From NCBI RefSeq assembly GCF_000262545.1, contig NZ_JH660660.1:892975-956974 (forward strand): DNA of 64,000 nt, written 5' to 3'. Numbering within the stretch: the stretch's first letter is position 1; every line of letters starts with the position of its first letter. Made by a program: the position numbers and the translations under genes. Below the pieces are notes generated by a model. It was given only the letters and a program-made list of their open reading frames with translations. It searched no databases and was not told the origin of the DNA. Origin of the DNA: Prevotella bivia DSM 20514 (GTDB taxonomy: Bacteria; Bacteroidota; Bacteroidia; Bacteroidales; Bacteroidaceae). Below are positions 42,922 to 50,896 of this stretch, in pieces.

Positions 42922-42980
42922 AACGCCTGCCTCTCCAGACAGCGACCATGGTGGTTGCCAATGGAAAGGTAGGCGTTTTT
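42922..42980 (+). terminator. Intrinsic terminator after the fimbrillin-like gene
   Basis: AACGCCTGCCT (42922-42932) pairs with AGGTAGGCGTT (42967-42977) with one mismatch, followed by TTTT. An inner palindrome around CCATGG adds a second stem. Confidence 0.75.
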
Positions 42981-43103
42981 GGAACTTGCATTCAAATACG
43001 TTTTATAATTTTGCACTTGTTGGTTGATGCTACGGTACGATTTAAATAGCGATAATTCTTTGATTTATAATTAGTTTTATTCGTTTTTTTCGATCAATAA
43101 GCG

Positions 43104-43111
43104 TACCTTTG
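43104..43111 (+). promoter_or_regulatory. Promoter -7 element of the DEAD-box helicase gene
   Basis: TACCTTTG matches TAnnTTTG and predicts a leader of about 200 bases. The -33 element is unclear. Confidence 0.6.
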
Positions 43112-43317
43112 CATGCTGAAAAGGGACGTACCACCTAATAAGGCAAAGTTGGCACTAAAAGTGTTTAAAAACTTTCGTGTGGGTACTAATATACGCATAA
43201 AGCTCAAGAGCTTCCTATATTAGTGATTAATAGCCAACTAGGTTTCAATTGTTATGCGGGTTCGTTTGGTGGTTAGTTTCCTTTTTCATTTTAGGATAAT
43301 AATAAAAACAAACGAAT
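43112..43317 (+). promoter_or_regulatory. Long structured 5' leader of the DEAD-box helicase gene
   Basis: A long-range stem AGTTGGC (43147-43153) with GCCAACT (43233-43239) encloses AAAGT/ACTTT, and ACTAATATA (43185-43193) with TATATTAGT (43216-43224), which in turn caps AAGCTC/GAGCTT. A separate stem pairs TTCGTTTG (43261-43268) with CAAACGAA (43309-43316), ending one base before the TTG start codon. This could mask translation initiation. Confidence 0.6.
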
Positions 43318-45195
43318 TTGAAGACTTTTGAAGAGTTAGGTGTATGCGAAGAGATTCGCAAAGCCATTGAAGAGCAGGGATTTGAACATCCTATGCCAGT
43401 ACAGGAAGAGGTAATCCCTTATTTATTAGGTAATCGTAACGATGTTATTGCGCTAGCGCAAACGGGTACAGGTAAGACTGCTGCCTTTGGTTTGCCACTT
43501 TTACAGCGTATTGATACGACTACAAAAGAAACACAAGCCATTGTTTTGAGTCCTACGCGCGAGTTGTGTTTGCAAATTGCAGACGACTTGAAAGACTTTG
43601 GTAAGTACATTCCACATCTACACATTGCAGCCGTTTATGGTGGAACATCTATTGAAACTCAGATCAAGGAGTTGAAGCGTGGTGTTCAGATCATTGTGGC
43701 TACTCCTGGTCGACTCATCGACTTGATGCACCGAGGTAAGGCAAAGCTAGAAAACGTGCGTAATATGGTGCTTGATGAGGCTGACGAAATGCTTAATATG
43801 GGTTTCCAAGAGAGCATTACAGAGATCTTGAGCGGTGTGCCAGAGGATAGAAACACCCTGCTTTTCTCTGCTACTATGAGCAGAGAGGTGGAGCGTGTCG
43901 CTAAGGGCTATCTACACGATTACAAAGAGATTGTTGTGGGAAGTCGTAACGAAGGTGCTGAAAATGTAAACCATATTTATTATATGGTAAATGCGAAAGA
44001 CAAGTACCTAGCTTTGAAACGACTAGTAGATTTTTATCCAAAGATCTATGCTATTATCTTCTGTCGCACCAAGCTGGAGACACAAGAAGTAGCCGATAAG
44101 CTCATCAAAGACGGTTATAACGCAGAGGCTTTGCATGGCGATTTGTCGCAACAACAGCGCGATTTGACGATGCAGAAGTTCCGTTCACATCTTACACAAA
44201 TTCTTGTAGCTACCGATGTGGCAGCTCGTGGACTTGATGTTACCGAGCTAACCCACGTTATCAACTATGGTTTGCCCGACGATATTGAGAACTATACCCA
44301 CCGTTCGGGTCGTACAGGTCGTGCGGGAAAAAAGGGTACTTCTATCTCTATTATCCACAGCCGTGAGAAGTATAAGGTACGCAATATAGAGCGTGTTATT
44401 AGTAAAGAGTTTATCGATGGCACATTGCCTTCAGCGGAAGAAATATGCAAGAAGCAATTGTTTAAGTCTATGGACGACATCTTAAAGACCGATGTTGATG
44501 AAGAGCAGATAGCCCCTTACGTTAAGGATATTAAACGACAGTTTGAATATATTGATAAGGAAGACTTAATCAAGAAGATCGTTACCGTAACCTTTGGTCG
44601 TTTCTTGGATTATTATAAGAATGCACCCGAGATAGAGAAACCTACAACACAGAACGGTAGAGCCGACCGTCGTGGAGGTAGAAACGATAGTCGTGGTGGT
44701 CGAGGTGGTGAAAGAAGCGATCGCAGTCGTGGTTCTCGTAAGGCGGAAGCTGGTTTCAAACGTTTGTTTATCAATCTTGGTAAAGACGATGGTTTCTATC
44801 CTGGTGAGGTAATGCAGTTTATCAATAAGAATGTACATGGTCGTCAGGCTGTAGGACATATCGACTTATTGAAGAAGCAAAGCTATATTGAGGTACCTGA
44901 GCGAGATGCTCAAAGAGTAATGGACGCATTGAATGGTGCCAACTATAAGGGTAGGGAAGTGCGTTGTAACGATGCCGAAGAAGGTGGCAGAGGTCGCCGT
45001 TCGGAAGGCGGAGAGCGTCGCGGTCGTGGCTCACATCAGCGTGGTGGTCGTCGTCATGAAGAAGATTTTAGCCAAAGGAAATTCAAAAAAGACGATTGGA
45101 AAGGGCTTATGAGTGGTGGTACCACCAAGTTAAAGGGGGAGGAACCTGACTTCTCTGAAGAAGGCTGGGCACGTCGTCGTCCCAAAAAGAAATAA
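43318..45195 (+). CDS. DEAD-box RNA helicase with DbpA-like RNA-binding domain and RGG tail
   Basis: A 625-residue CsdA/DeaD-like helicase. The helicase core covers about 1-370 with AQTGTGKT (motif I), PTRELCLQ (Ia), TPGR, DEAD in VLDEADEML (II), SAT (III) and HRSGRTGRAG (VI). An Arg/Gly-rich linker (about 445-480) leads to a DbpA/CsdA-type RNA-recognition domain (about 480-560: FKRLFINLGKDDGFYPGEV) and a second Arg/Gly-rich tail. It likely unwinds rRNA or mRNA structures during ribosome assembly and cold adaptation. Translation starts at a TTG: KTFEELGV is the normal N-terminus of Bacteroidetes homologues and no ATG lies nearby. The structured leader suggests post-transcriptional control. 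Confidence 0.94.
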   Translation: MKTFEELGVCEEIRKAIEEQGFEHPMPVQEEVIPYLLGNRNDVIALAQTGTGKTAAFGLPLLQRIDTTTKETQAIVLSPTRELCLQIADDLKDFGKYIPHLHIAAVYGGTSIETQIKELKRGVQIIVATPGRLIDLMHRGKAKLENVRNMVLDEADEMLNMGFQESITEILSGVPEDRNTLLFSATMSREVERVAKGYLHDYKEIVVGSRNEGAENVNHIYYMVNAKDKYLALKRLVDFYPKIYAIIFCRTKLETQEVADKLIKDGYNAEALHGDLSQQQRDLTMQKFRSHLTQILVATDVAARGLDVTELTHVINYGLPDDIENYTHRSGRTGRAGKKGTSISIIHSREKYKVRNIERVISKEFIDGTLPSAEEICKKQLFKSMDDILKTDVDEEQIAPYVKDIKRQFEYIDKEDLIKKIVTVTFGRFLDYYKNAPEIEKPTTQNGRADRRGGRNDSRGGRGGERSDRSRGSRKAEAGFKRLFINLGKDDGFYPGEVMQFINKNVHGRQAVGHIDLLKKQSYIEVPERDAQRVMDALNGANYKGREVRCNDAEEGGRGRRSEGGERRGRGSHQRGGRRHEEDFSQRKFKKDDWKGLMSGGTTKLKGEEPDFSEEGWARRRPKKK

Positions 45196-45215
45196 AATGT
45201 AAAGATCATAAGGAG

Positions 45216-45250
45216 AGGGAGATTATTCGTGGTCTCCCTTCTGTATTTTT
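45216..45250 (+). terminator. Probable terminator after the DEAD-box helicase gene
   Basis: AGGGAGA (45216-45222) pairs with TCTCCCT (45233-45239). A T-run follows six bases later, so it is weaker than the other terminators here. Confidence 0.5.
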
Positions 45251-45287
45251 AAGAAAGTATATTTTTATATTTAAGAGGTATAATAAG

Positions 45288-46595
45288 ATGAAAGAAGATG
45301 TTTCTAACAATGGAAAGAAGAGAGTAGTGATTGTTGGTGGTGGACTTGGTGGATTGGAGCTAGCTACACGCTTAGTAAAAACCCACTTCCAAGTTACTTT
45401 GATAGATAAAAATAATTATAATTATTTTCCTCCATTAATATACCAAGTGGCATCGGCAGGTCTTGAACCTAGTAGCATATCCTTCCCTTTTCGCCGTTTG
45501 TTCCAAGAGAAGAAAAACTTCTTCTTCCGTATGGCAACAGTAGAGCAAATTGAACCAGAGAAGAAGAATGTAGTTACCTCTATTGGGGATATACAATATG
45601 ATTATTTAGTGCTTGCTGCTGGAGCTACTACTAACTATTTTGGTAATAAGGAAATAGAGAAAAACTGTCTTCCTATGAAGACTGTTTCCGAGGCAATGTA
45701 TCTGCGTAATACCATTTTGCACAATTTAGAGAAAGCCGAGATAGAGACCGATCCTGAAAAGAAGCAAGCTTTGATGAATGTTGTTATCGTGGGTGGTGGT
45801 CCTGCAGGTGTAGAAATAGCAGGAGCAGTGGCAGAGATGAAGAGAAACGTCATAGCACGCGACTATCCACACCTTGCTGCAAACAATCGTATGCACATTT
45901 ATTTGGTGAATGCTGCCGATCGTTTGCTCTCTACAATGGATGAGTATTCTTCGAAGAAAGCATTAGAAGGCTTGAAAGAACTCTTTGTTCATGTACGCCA
46001 GCCCTATATGGCTTTGAGTTATGAAAATGGAGTGTTAAAGACCGATAAGGGATTAGATATTCCAGCGGAGACGGTAATTTGGGTGAGTGGTGTTCGTGCT
46101 ACCAGTATGCCGGGACTACCTCAAGACTGTTATGGTCGTGCTGGTCGTATCAAGACCGATCGCTTCTGTAAGGTGAAAGGTGTAGACGATATTTATGCTA
46201 TTGGAGATATTAATATCATTGAAGGCGATGCAGAGTATCCCGGAGGGCACCCACAGTTGGCTCAAGTGGCTATCCAGCAAGCTAAGTGTGTAGCAAATAA
46301 TCTTGTGGCAGAGGCAAAGGGAGAGGCTCCAAAAATGTTTAAATACAAGAACCTTGGTACAATGGCAACTATCGGACGAAATCGTGCCGTGGCTGAAATT
46401 GGTAAGAGTAAGTTTAGTGGTTTCCTTGCATGGTTCCTTTGGTTGGTAGTCCATTTGCGTTCTATCCTTGGTGTAAAGAATAAAACTTTCATTCTTTTGA
46501 ACTGGCTGTGGGGCTATATCAACTATAAACAAAGCCTTCGCTTAATCCTCAAAGCAGAAGGAAAAAATAACGATGATAATGATTTAGTGCAATAA
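45288..46595 (+). CDS. NDH-2-type NAD(P)/FAD-dependent oxidoreductase
   Basis: A 435-residue flavoprotein with two Rossmann motifs: GGGLGGLELATRL (FAD, residues about 17-29) and VVIVGGGPAGVEIAGAVAEM (NADH, about 165-184). The DIYAIGDINIIEG and HPQLAQVAIQQ segments are typical of type II NADH:quinone dehydrogenases. A hydrophobic C-terminal stretch (FLAWFLWLVVHLRSIL, about 383-398) probably anchors it to the inner membrane. It would oxidise NADH without pumping ions. It stands alone with a good terminator. NADH:quinone activity is likely but not proven by motifs alone. Confidence 0.9.
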   Translation: MKEDVSNNGKKRVVIVGGGLGGLELATRLVKTHFQVTLIDKNNYNYFPPLIYQVASAGLEPSSISFPFRRLFQEKKNFFFRMATVEQIEPEKKNVVTSIGDIQYDYLVLAAGATTNYFGNKEIEKNCLPMKTVSEAMYLRNTILHNLEKAEIETDPEKKQALMNVVIVGGGPAGVEIAGAVAEMKRNVIARDYPHLAANNRMHIYLVNAADRLLSTMDEYSSKKALEGLKELFVHVRQPYMALSYENGVLKTDKGLDIPAETVIWVSGVRATSMPGLPQDCYGRAGRIKTDRFCKVKGVDDIYAIGDINIIEGDAEYPGGHPQLAQVAIQQAKCVANNLVAEAKGEAPKMFKYKNLGTMATIGRNRAVAEIGKSKFSGFLAWFLWLVVHLRSILGVKNKTFILLNWLWGYINYKQSLRLILKAEGKNNDDNDLVQ

Positions 46596-46597
46596 AA

Positions 46598-46634
46598 AAA
46601 TAGAGCATGTCAGTAATGGCATGCTCTATTTTTA
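46598..46634. terminator. Bidirectional terminator between convergent NDH-2 and glsB genes
   Basis: AAATAGAGCATG (46598-46609) pairs perfectly with CATGCTCTATTT (46620-46631). There is an A-run before and a T-run after, so it can serve both strands. Confidence 0.85.
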
Positions 46635-46689
46635 TATACCTGTTAGTATAACAAACGCTTATTAAGCGTTGCTATCCTAGCTTTTTTCT

Positions 46690-47679
46690 TTAGTCCACTT
46701 TGTAAATAAGGTTATTTGCTCCACTCGTAAAGGCTAGTGCTTCGGGGTGTTCATTGGCATAACTTTCAATGTGACGGATGCGTTTTTCCTCGAAAATTTC
46801 GTCCATAGCGATGAGGATACCCGTTTCTTCTACATCGCCAAAACCATAGTTAATGGCTGTGCCAAAGAGCTTCATTGTAGGTGAAAGGTTCATGTAAGCA
46901 TTTACCAATGGTGGAATATTATAGCCCAATTTGCGAATTTCAGTGTTCAAAAGTCGATAGTCTTCCTTAAAGTTCTTGCCTGTAAAGAAAGCCTCAAGTT
47001 CGGTTTCTGGGGTGTCAATCTTTAATGGCTTAATAGGAAGAATAAGGTCTTCTTTATCATTAAAATACTTTTTTAGGAAGTAAAGGATAAGATCTCTGCC
47101 ACGACGGATATAGGAAGGATACATAGTTACCTTGCCGAAGAAATACTTGCAGTTAGGGTTAAGAACAGTAAGGGCCCCTAGCCCATCCCACAAATTGTCA
47201 AGTGCAAAGATACTTTTATGGTTATTTCTCACATTCTGATATGCCAAAGAGACGAAAGAACGCCCCAGTTCTACAGTGTAAGGAGCATATTCCTTGATAA
47301 ACTTCTCTGAGAAATGGAACATGTGGCTAGTAGCAAGTATGGGCTGTCCTTTTTCGTCTAGCTTCCAGTCTTCCCCAAATATATAACGGTATCCACCAAT
47401 AATCTCTTCAGCTTCAGGATTCCATACGATGAGTTGTTTGCAACAATTCTCCATTGTGTCAAACTCATCAATATCAACAGACTTGCCTGTTCCTCCACCA
47501 GCTGTTCTAAAAGCTTCTTCGCGCAAACGCCCAATCTCACGCATTGTGTTGGGTGAGTTTTTTGCAGTAACAACATATACTTCGTTGTGGCTTTTGTTAG
47601 TCGTGCGAAGTAGTTTATCTGATGTTAGTTCGCTTTTTAGAAGAGCCTTGTCAATTGGCTGAATTATTTCTTCTTCCAT
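46690..47679 (-). CDS. glsB: GlsB-like glycine/amino-acid lipid N-acyltransferase
   Basis: A 329-residue GNAT-fold acyltransferase of the OlsB type. It shows MREIGRLREEAFRTAGGGTG, the acidic DIDEFDTMENCCKQLIVWNPEAEEIIGGYRY strand and VELGRSFV, all close to Bacteroides GlsB. GlsB links an acyl group from acyl-ACP to the amino group of glycine, the first step of glycine and flavolipin-type lipids in Bacteroidetes. The O-acyltransferase gene glsA lies directly upstream (54-base gap) in the same direction, matching the known pair. The amino-acid substrate is inferred from the family. Confidence 0.85.
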   Translation of the reverse strand: MEEEIIQPIDKALLKSELTSDKLLRTTNKSHNEVYVVTAKNSPNTMREIGRLREEAFRTAGGGTGKSVDIDEFDTMENCCKQLIVWNPEAEEIIGGYRYIFGEDWKLDEKGQPILATSHMFHFSEKFIKEYAPYTVELGRSFVSLAYQNVRNNHKSIFALDNLWDGLGALTVLNPNCKYFFGKVTMYPSYIRRGRDLILYFLKKYFNDKEDLILPIKPLKIDTPETELEAFFTGKNFKEDYRLLNTEIRKLGYNIPPLVNAYMNLSPTMKLFGTAINYGFGDVEETGILIAMDEIFEEKRIRHIESYANEHPEALAFTSGANNLIYKVD

Positions 47680-47733
47680 AAATTGGTGTGCTAAAGTTTC
47701 TGTTCGGTTGTTGTATTGGCAATACTAATAATT

Positions 47734-48561
47734 TTATAACTCGTAGACCCTGTCTTCTACATATTTTGCCCATTCCATCGATGTTTTGCTATGGTCGAAG
47801 GTTTGCCAAGGGATAGGTTTTCCTATGGCTACTCTAAAAGTTTTTCCTACGTTTTTATACATTTCATCAACAAGAAACAGCATGGCTAAATTCACTTTCT
47901 TTATATATTTATCACTAAAGTGGGCTATGCGGTAGAATTTTTCTGAGTTTCTTCCACCAAAGAAAATAGGTACAATATCACGCTGATATTCCACACTTTT
48001 AGTAATAAAAGTTTTCTTCCAAGGAAGATCATGGATCGTTCCGTTTATCTTTCGGCTATTCAATCCTGCTGGAAACATGAGCATGTGATTGTTGCTTTGG
48101 AAACCAGCCTCTACCATTCTTGGGAAGTCGCGACTTTGTTTGCCTGTCTTATTGATACCAATACTTACTGGTTTTAATCCTGGTAGATTTAGCAAAAGAT
48201 CGTTTACTAAATAGCGAAACTGACCATCATAATGATGTCCGATGATTGCTCCAAGTGCTACTCCGTCTTGACCACCTAATGGATGGTTGGATACGAAAGT
48301 ATAAAGCTTGCCATCATTTTTGTCAGGTAAATTCTCTAAACCCTCTATTTCGAGCGTCATATCGAGATATTTTACACATTCTTCAAGCCATTCTGTTCCA
48401 GACAGATGTCTTGACTCCCAAAGAAACTTATTAACTTGATCTTCGTGGATGGTTTTCTTTAACCAATTTACAGCAAAACGAGGAATATATTTAGCCTTAG
48501 CCCCCATCTTGCTTTTAAGAATGTTCTCGATATCAATTGTCTTTTGAATATTTGCTGCCAT
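47734..48561 (-). CDS. glsA: GlsA-like lysophospholipid/glycine-lipid O-acyltransferase
   Basis: The start at 48561 gives 275 residues beginning MAANIQKTIDIENIL. A frame open to 48669 adds 36 hydrophobic residues, but the candidate promoter at 48587-48594 lies inside it, so it is rejected. The PlsC-type acyltransferase domain has the catalytic NHPLGGQD motif (His and Asp spaced as HX5D), the SIGINKTG segment and the FPAGLNSRKING substrate-binding motif. In the glsB-glsA pathway GlsA adds the second acyl chain to the hydroxy-acyl-glycine. It is a membrane-associated, cytoplasmic-face enzyme. Confidence 0.86.
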   Translation of the reverse strand: MAANIQKTIDIENILKSKMGAKAKYIPRFAVNWLKKTIHEDQVNKFLWESRHLSGTEWLEECVKYLDMTLEIEGLENLPDKNDGKLYTFVSNHPLGGQDGVALGAIIGHHYDGQFRYLVNDLLLNLPGLKPVSIGINKTGKQSRDFPRMVEAGFQSNNHMLMFPAGLNSRKINGTIHDLPWKKTFITKSVEYQRDIVPIFFGGRNSEKFYRIAHFSDKYIKKVNLAMLFLVDEMYKNVGKTFRVAIGKPIPWQTFDHSKTSMEWAKYVEDRVYEL

Positions 48562-48586
48562 ATTCTCGATTTCCCAAAACCATATG

Positions 48587-48594
48587 CAAAAATA
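48587..48594 (-). promoter_or_regulatory. Candidate -7 element of the glsA-glsB operon
   Basis: Minus-strand TATTTTTG, a TAnnTTTG match, about 26 bases before the chosen glsA start. No clear -33 element. Confidence 0.45.
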
Positions 48595-48778
48595 GCTAAA
48601 TATTTTTGGATAATACGATACTATGGGTAGAAATATTGATAAAAGATAATATTCTATATAGAAAACCAATTACCTTTATCTGTTTGTAGATAGCTACTTA
48701 ATACCGTTAAATTTAGAAAAATCTCCTTATTATATAAAATATCGTGGAGCAAAGTGGAGAAGTGTGGTGGAAATTGCG

Positions 48779-48786
48779 TAACTTTG
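48779..48786 (+). promoter_or_regulatory. Candidate promoter of the dcw cluster
   Basis: TAACTTTG matches TAnnTTTG and lies 39 bases before mraZ. No convincing -33 element is seen. It would head the division and cell-wall operon. Confidence 0.5.
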
Positions 48787-48825
48787 GGGTCTATTTAGGT
48801 TTATTCTAAGTTTTACTTTAATCGC

Positions 48826-49290
48826 ATGAGATTTCTGGGTAATATAGAAGCAAAGATTGATGTGAAAGGTAGAGCGTTTCTTCCATCAATATTCCGTAAG
48901 GTGCTTAGCGCATCTGGCGAAGAGGCACTTATTCTCCGAAAAGATATTTTTGAGTCGTGTCTTGTGCTTTATCCACAATCGGTTTGGAACGAACGATTGG
49001 ATGCGTTAAGGAGTAAGTTGAGTAGATGGAATAAGCGTGATCAGATGATTTATCGGCAATATGTTTCTGATGTAGAAATGATTACGTTAGATGGTAATGG
49101 GCGTTTTCTTATACCCAAACGTTATTTGAAACTTGCTAATATTGATCAAGAAATTAGCTTTATAGGTATGGATGATAGCATCGAAATATGGTCGAAACCT
49201 AACACTACCGAGCAGTTTATGCCGTTTGAGGAACTTGGAAAAGCCCTAGAAAGTATTATGGAAGGTAAAGACACTACCTCCAACGATTAA
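48826..49290 (+). CDS. mraZ: Transcriptional regulator MraZ
   Basis: A 154-residue protein with two SpoVT/AbrB-like swapped-hairpin repeats: FLGNIEAKIDVKGRAFLPSIFRK (about 3-25) and VEMITLDGNGRFLIPKRYLK (about 83-103). MraZ opens the dcw cluster in most bacteria and binds repeated sites upstream of its own gene; I did not find clear direct repeats of that kind here. rsmH follows after 42 bases. Confidence 0.95.
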   Translation: MRFLGNIEAKIDVKGRAFLPSIFRKVLSASGEEALILRKDIFESCLVLYPQSVWNERLDALRSKLSRWNKRDQMIYRQYVSDVEMITLDGNGRFLIPKRYLKLANIDQEISFIGMDDSIEIWSKPNTTEQFMPFEELGKALESIMEGKDTTSND

Positions 49291-49332
49291 AATATAAAGA
49301 ATTAACGCTACAACTAGCATAATACAACGACA

Positions 49333-50292
49333 ATGATAAAGAAAGCTGAAAGCTACCATATCCCAGTGCTTTTAAACGAAAGTATTGAAGGATTGAATAT
49401 TCATACGGGCGGCATCTATGTAGATGTTACCTTTGGAGGTGGTGGACACAGTGGTGAAATATTGTCGCGTTTGCCAGTTGGATGTCATCTTTATAGCTTT
49501 GATCAGGATTTAGATGCAGAACAAAACCTAAACCACCTCACTGAAAAAAGTAAAGAGCTGAATGATAAATTTACTTTTGTACGCTCAAACTTTAGGTATT
49601 TAAAGAACTGGATGCGTTACTATGGAGTAGAGAAAATTGATGGTTTGCTGGCAGATCTTGGCGTAAGTAGTCATCACTTCGACGATGAAACTCGTGGTTT
49701 CTCTTTCCGTTTTGAAGAAGCTCCGCTAGATATGCGTATGAATAAGAATGCTCATAAAACGGCTTCTAATATTCTCAACGAATACGAAGAAGACGACTTA
49801 GCCAACTTGTTTTATCTCTATGGCGAATTAAAACAATCAAGACGCATCGCTTCTGCTATTGTAAAAGCTAGAACAAACCAAACGATTAAGACTACAACAG
49901 ACTTTCTAAAGATCGTTGAACCGCTCTTTATACGTGCCAGAGAGAAGAAGGATATGGCAAAACTCTTTCAAGCATTACGCATAGAAGTAAACCATGAAAT
50001 GGAGGCTTTGAAAGAAATGCTAGCTTCGGCAACAGAACTTTTATCTCCCGGAGGGCGTCTATCGGTGATAACTTACCATTCGCTAGAAGATAGAATAGTA
50101 AAGAACTTTATGAAAGCTGGTAATGCAGAAGGAAAAGTAACACAAGATTTCTTTGGTAGAATAGAAACTCCTTTCAAGCTAGTGAACAATAAAGTGATCG
50201 TTGCTACAGAAGAGGAATTAGAAAAAAATCCACGAAGCCGTAGTGCAAAACTAAGAATCGCAGAAAAGAAAGATGAAGAGCGAAAACAATAA
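49333..50292 (+). CDS. rsmH: 16S rRNA (cytosine1402-N4)-methyltransferase
   Basis: A 319-residue RsmH/MraW with the N-terminal YHIPVLLNESIEGL and SAM-binding VDVTFGGGGHSGEILSRL motifs, then DGLLADLGVSSHHFD and the C-terminal YHSLEDRIVKNF. It methylates C1402 in the ribosomal P site. The last 20 bases overlap the start of the FtsL-like gene in another frame, so the two are translationally coupled. Confidence 0.97.
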   Translation: MIKKAESYHIPVLLNESIEGLNIHTGGIYVDVTFGGGGHSGEILSRLPVGCHLYSFDQDLDAEQNLNHLTEKSKELNDKFTFVRSNFRYLKNWMRYYGVEKIDGLLADLGVSSHHFDDETRGFSFRFEEAPLDMRMNKNAHKTASNILNEYEEDDLANLFYLYGELKQSRRIASAIVKARTNQTIKTTTDFLKIVEPLFIRAREKKDMAKLFQALRIEVNHEMEALKEMLASATELLSPGGRLSVITYHSLEDRIVKNFMKAGNAEGKVTQDFFGRIETPFKLVNNKVIVATEEELEKNPRSRSAKLRIAEKKDEERKQ

Positions 50293-50887
50293 AGAAGAAA
50301 TAATAGAGGGAACCGCCCTACCTATGGAAGAAGGACAAGCTACCAAGAAGAAGGAAGCTAGTCCTGTTAGAGGTGAGCTTCTCAATGCAACGGCAAAGGA
50401 ATTAGGAAACGATTTAAAAGCTCAAGATAAGGAGGTAAAATATCAAAAGGGTGAAGAAGTCTCTGATAGTGTAGAGAAAGAAGAGCAAATAAACGTAGAG
50501 GAGAAAATAGATAGGATAGAGAAAGCACTGCTTGATCAGGCTCAAGAAGGTGAGAAACCTCAATCTTCCAACTTCACTTTTAGTAAGATCATTGGTGGGG
50601 ACATTCTTTCAGCCCAAGTACTCCGTAATAATATAGGCTTAATTCTCCTTATAGTATTCTTCGTGATTATCTACATCACCAATCGATATAATGCCCAAAA
50701 ATACCTGATTGAGATAGATAAGCTTAATACGGAGCTTGAAGATGCTAAGTATAGAGCTCTCTCTAGTAGTAGTCAGCTTACGGAGAAAACACGAGAAAGC
50801 CATATCCTAGAGCTTCTCAAAAATAAAAAAGATAGTGTGTTAAAAATATCAGATCGACCACCATATATCGTCAACGTTCCAGAATAA
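50273..50887 (+). CDS. ftsL: FtsL-like cell division protein
   Basis: A 204-residue bitopic protein: a long charged cytoplasmic N-terminus (1-118), a single transmembrane helix (about 121-137, LILLIVFFVIIYITN), then a short coiled coil (about 140-165) and periplasmic tail. Position between rsmH and ftsI and this topology identify the FtsL equivalent of Bacteroidetes, which is very divergent in sequence. In other bacteria FtsL joins FtsQ and FtsB to activate FtsWI. The N-terminal extension is longer than in E. coli FtsL. Confidence 0.82.
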   Translation: MKSENNKEEIIEGTALPMEEGQATKKKEASPVRGELLNATAKELGNDLKAQDKEVKYQKGEEVSDSVEKEEQINVEEKIDRIEKALLDQAQEGEKPQSSNFTFSKIIGGDILSAQVLRNNIGLILLIVFFVIIYITNRYNAQKYLIEIDKLNTELEDAKYRALSSSSQLTEKTRESHILELLKNKKDSVLKISDRPPYIVNVPE

Positions 50888-50896
50888 GAGGCTAAG

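Noticed and set aside
48562..48669. Longer GlsA start with a hydrophobic N-terminus
   Set aside because: A candidate promoter lies inside the extension, and homologues start at MAANIQ-like sequences.
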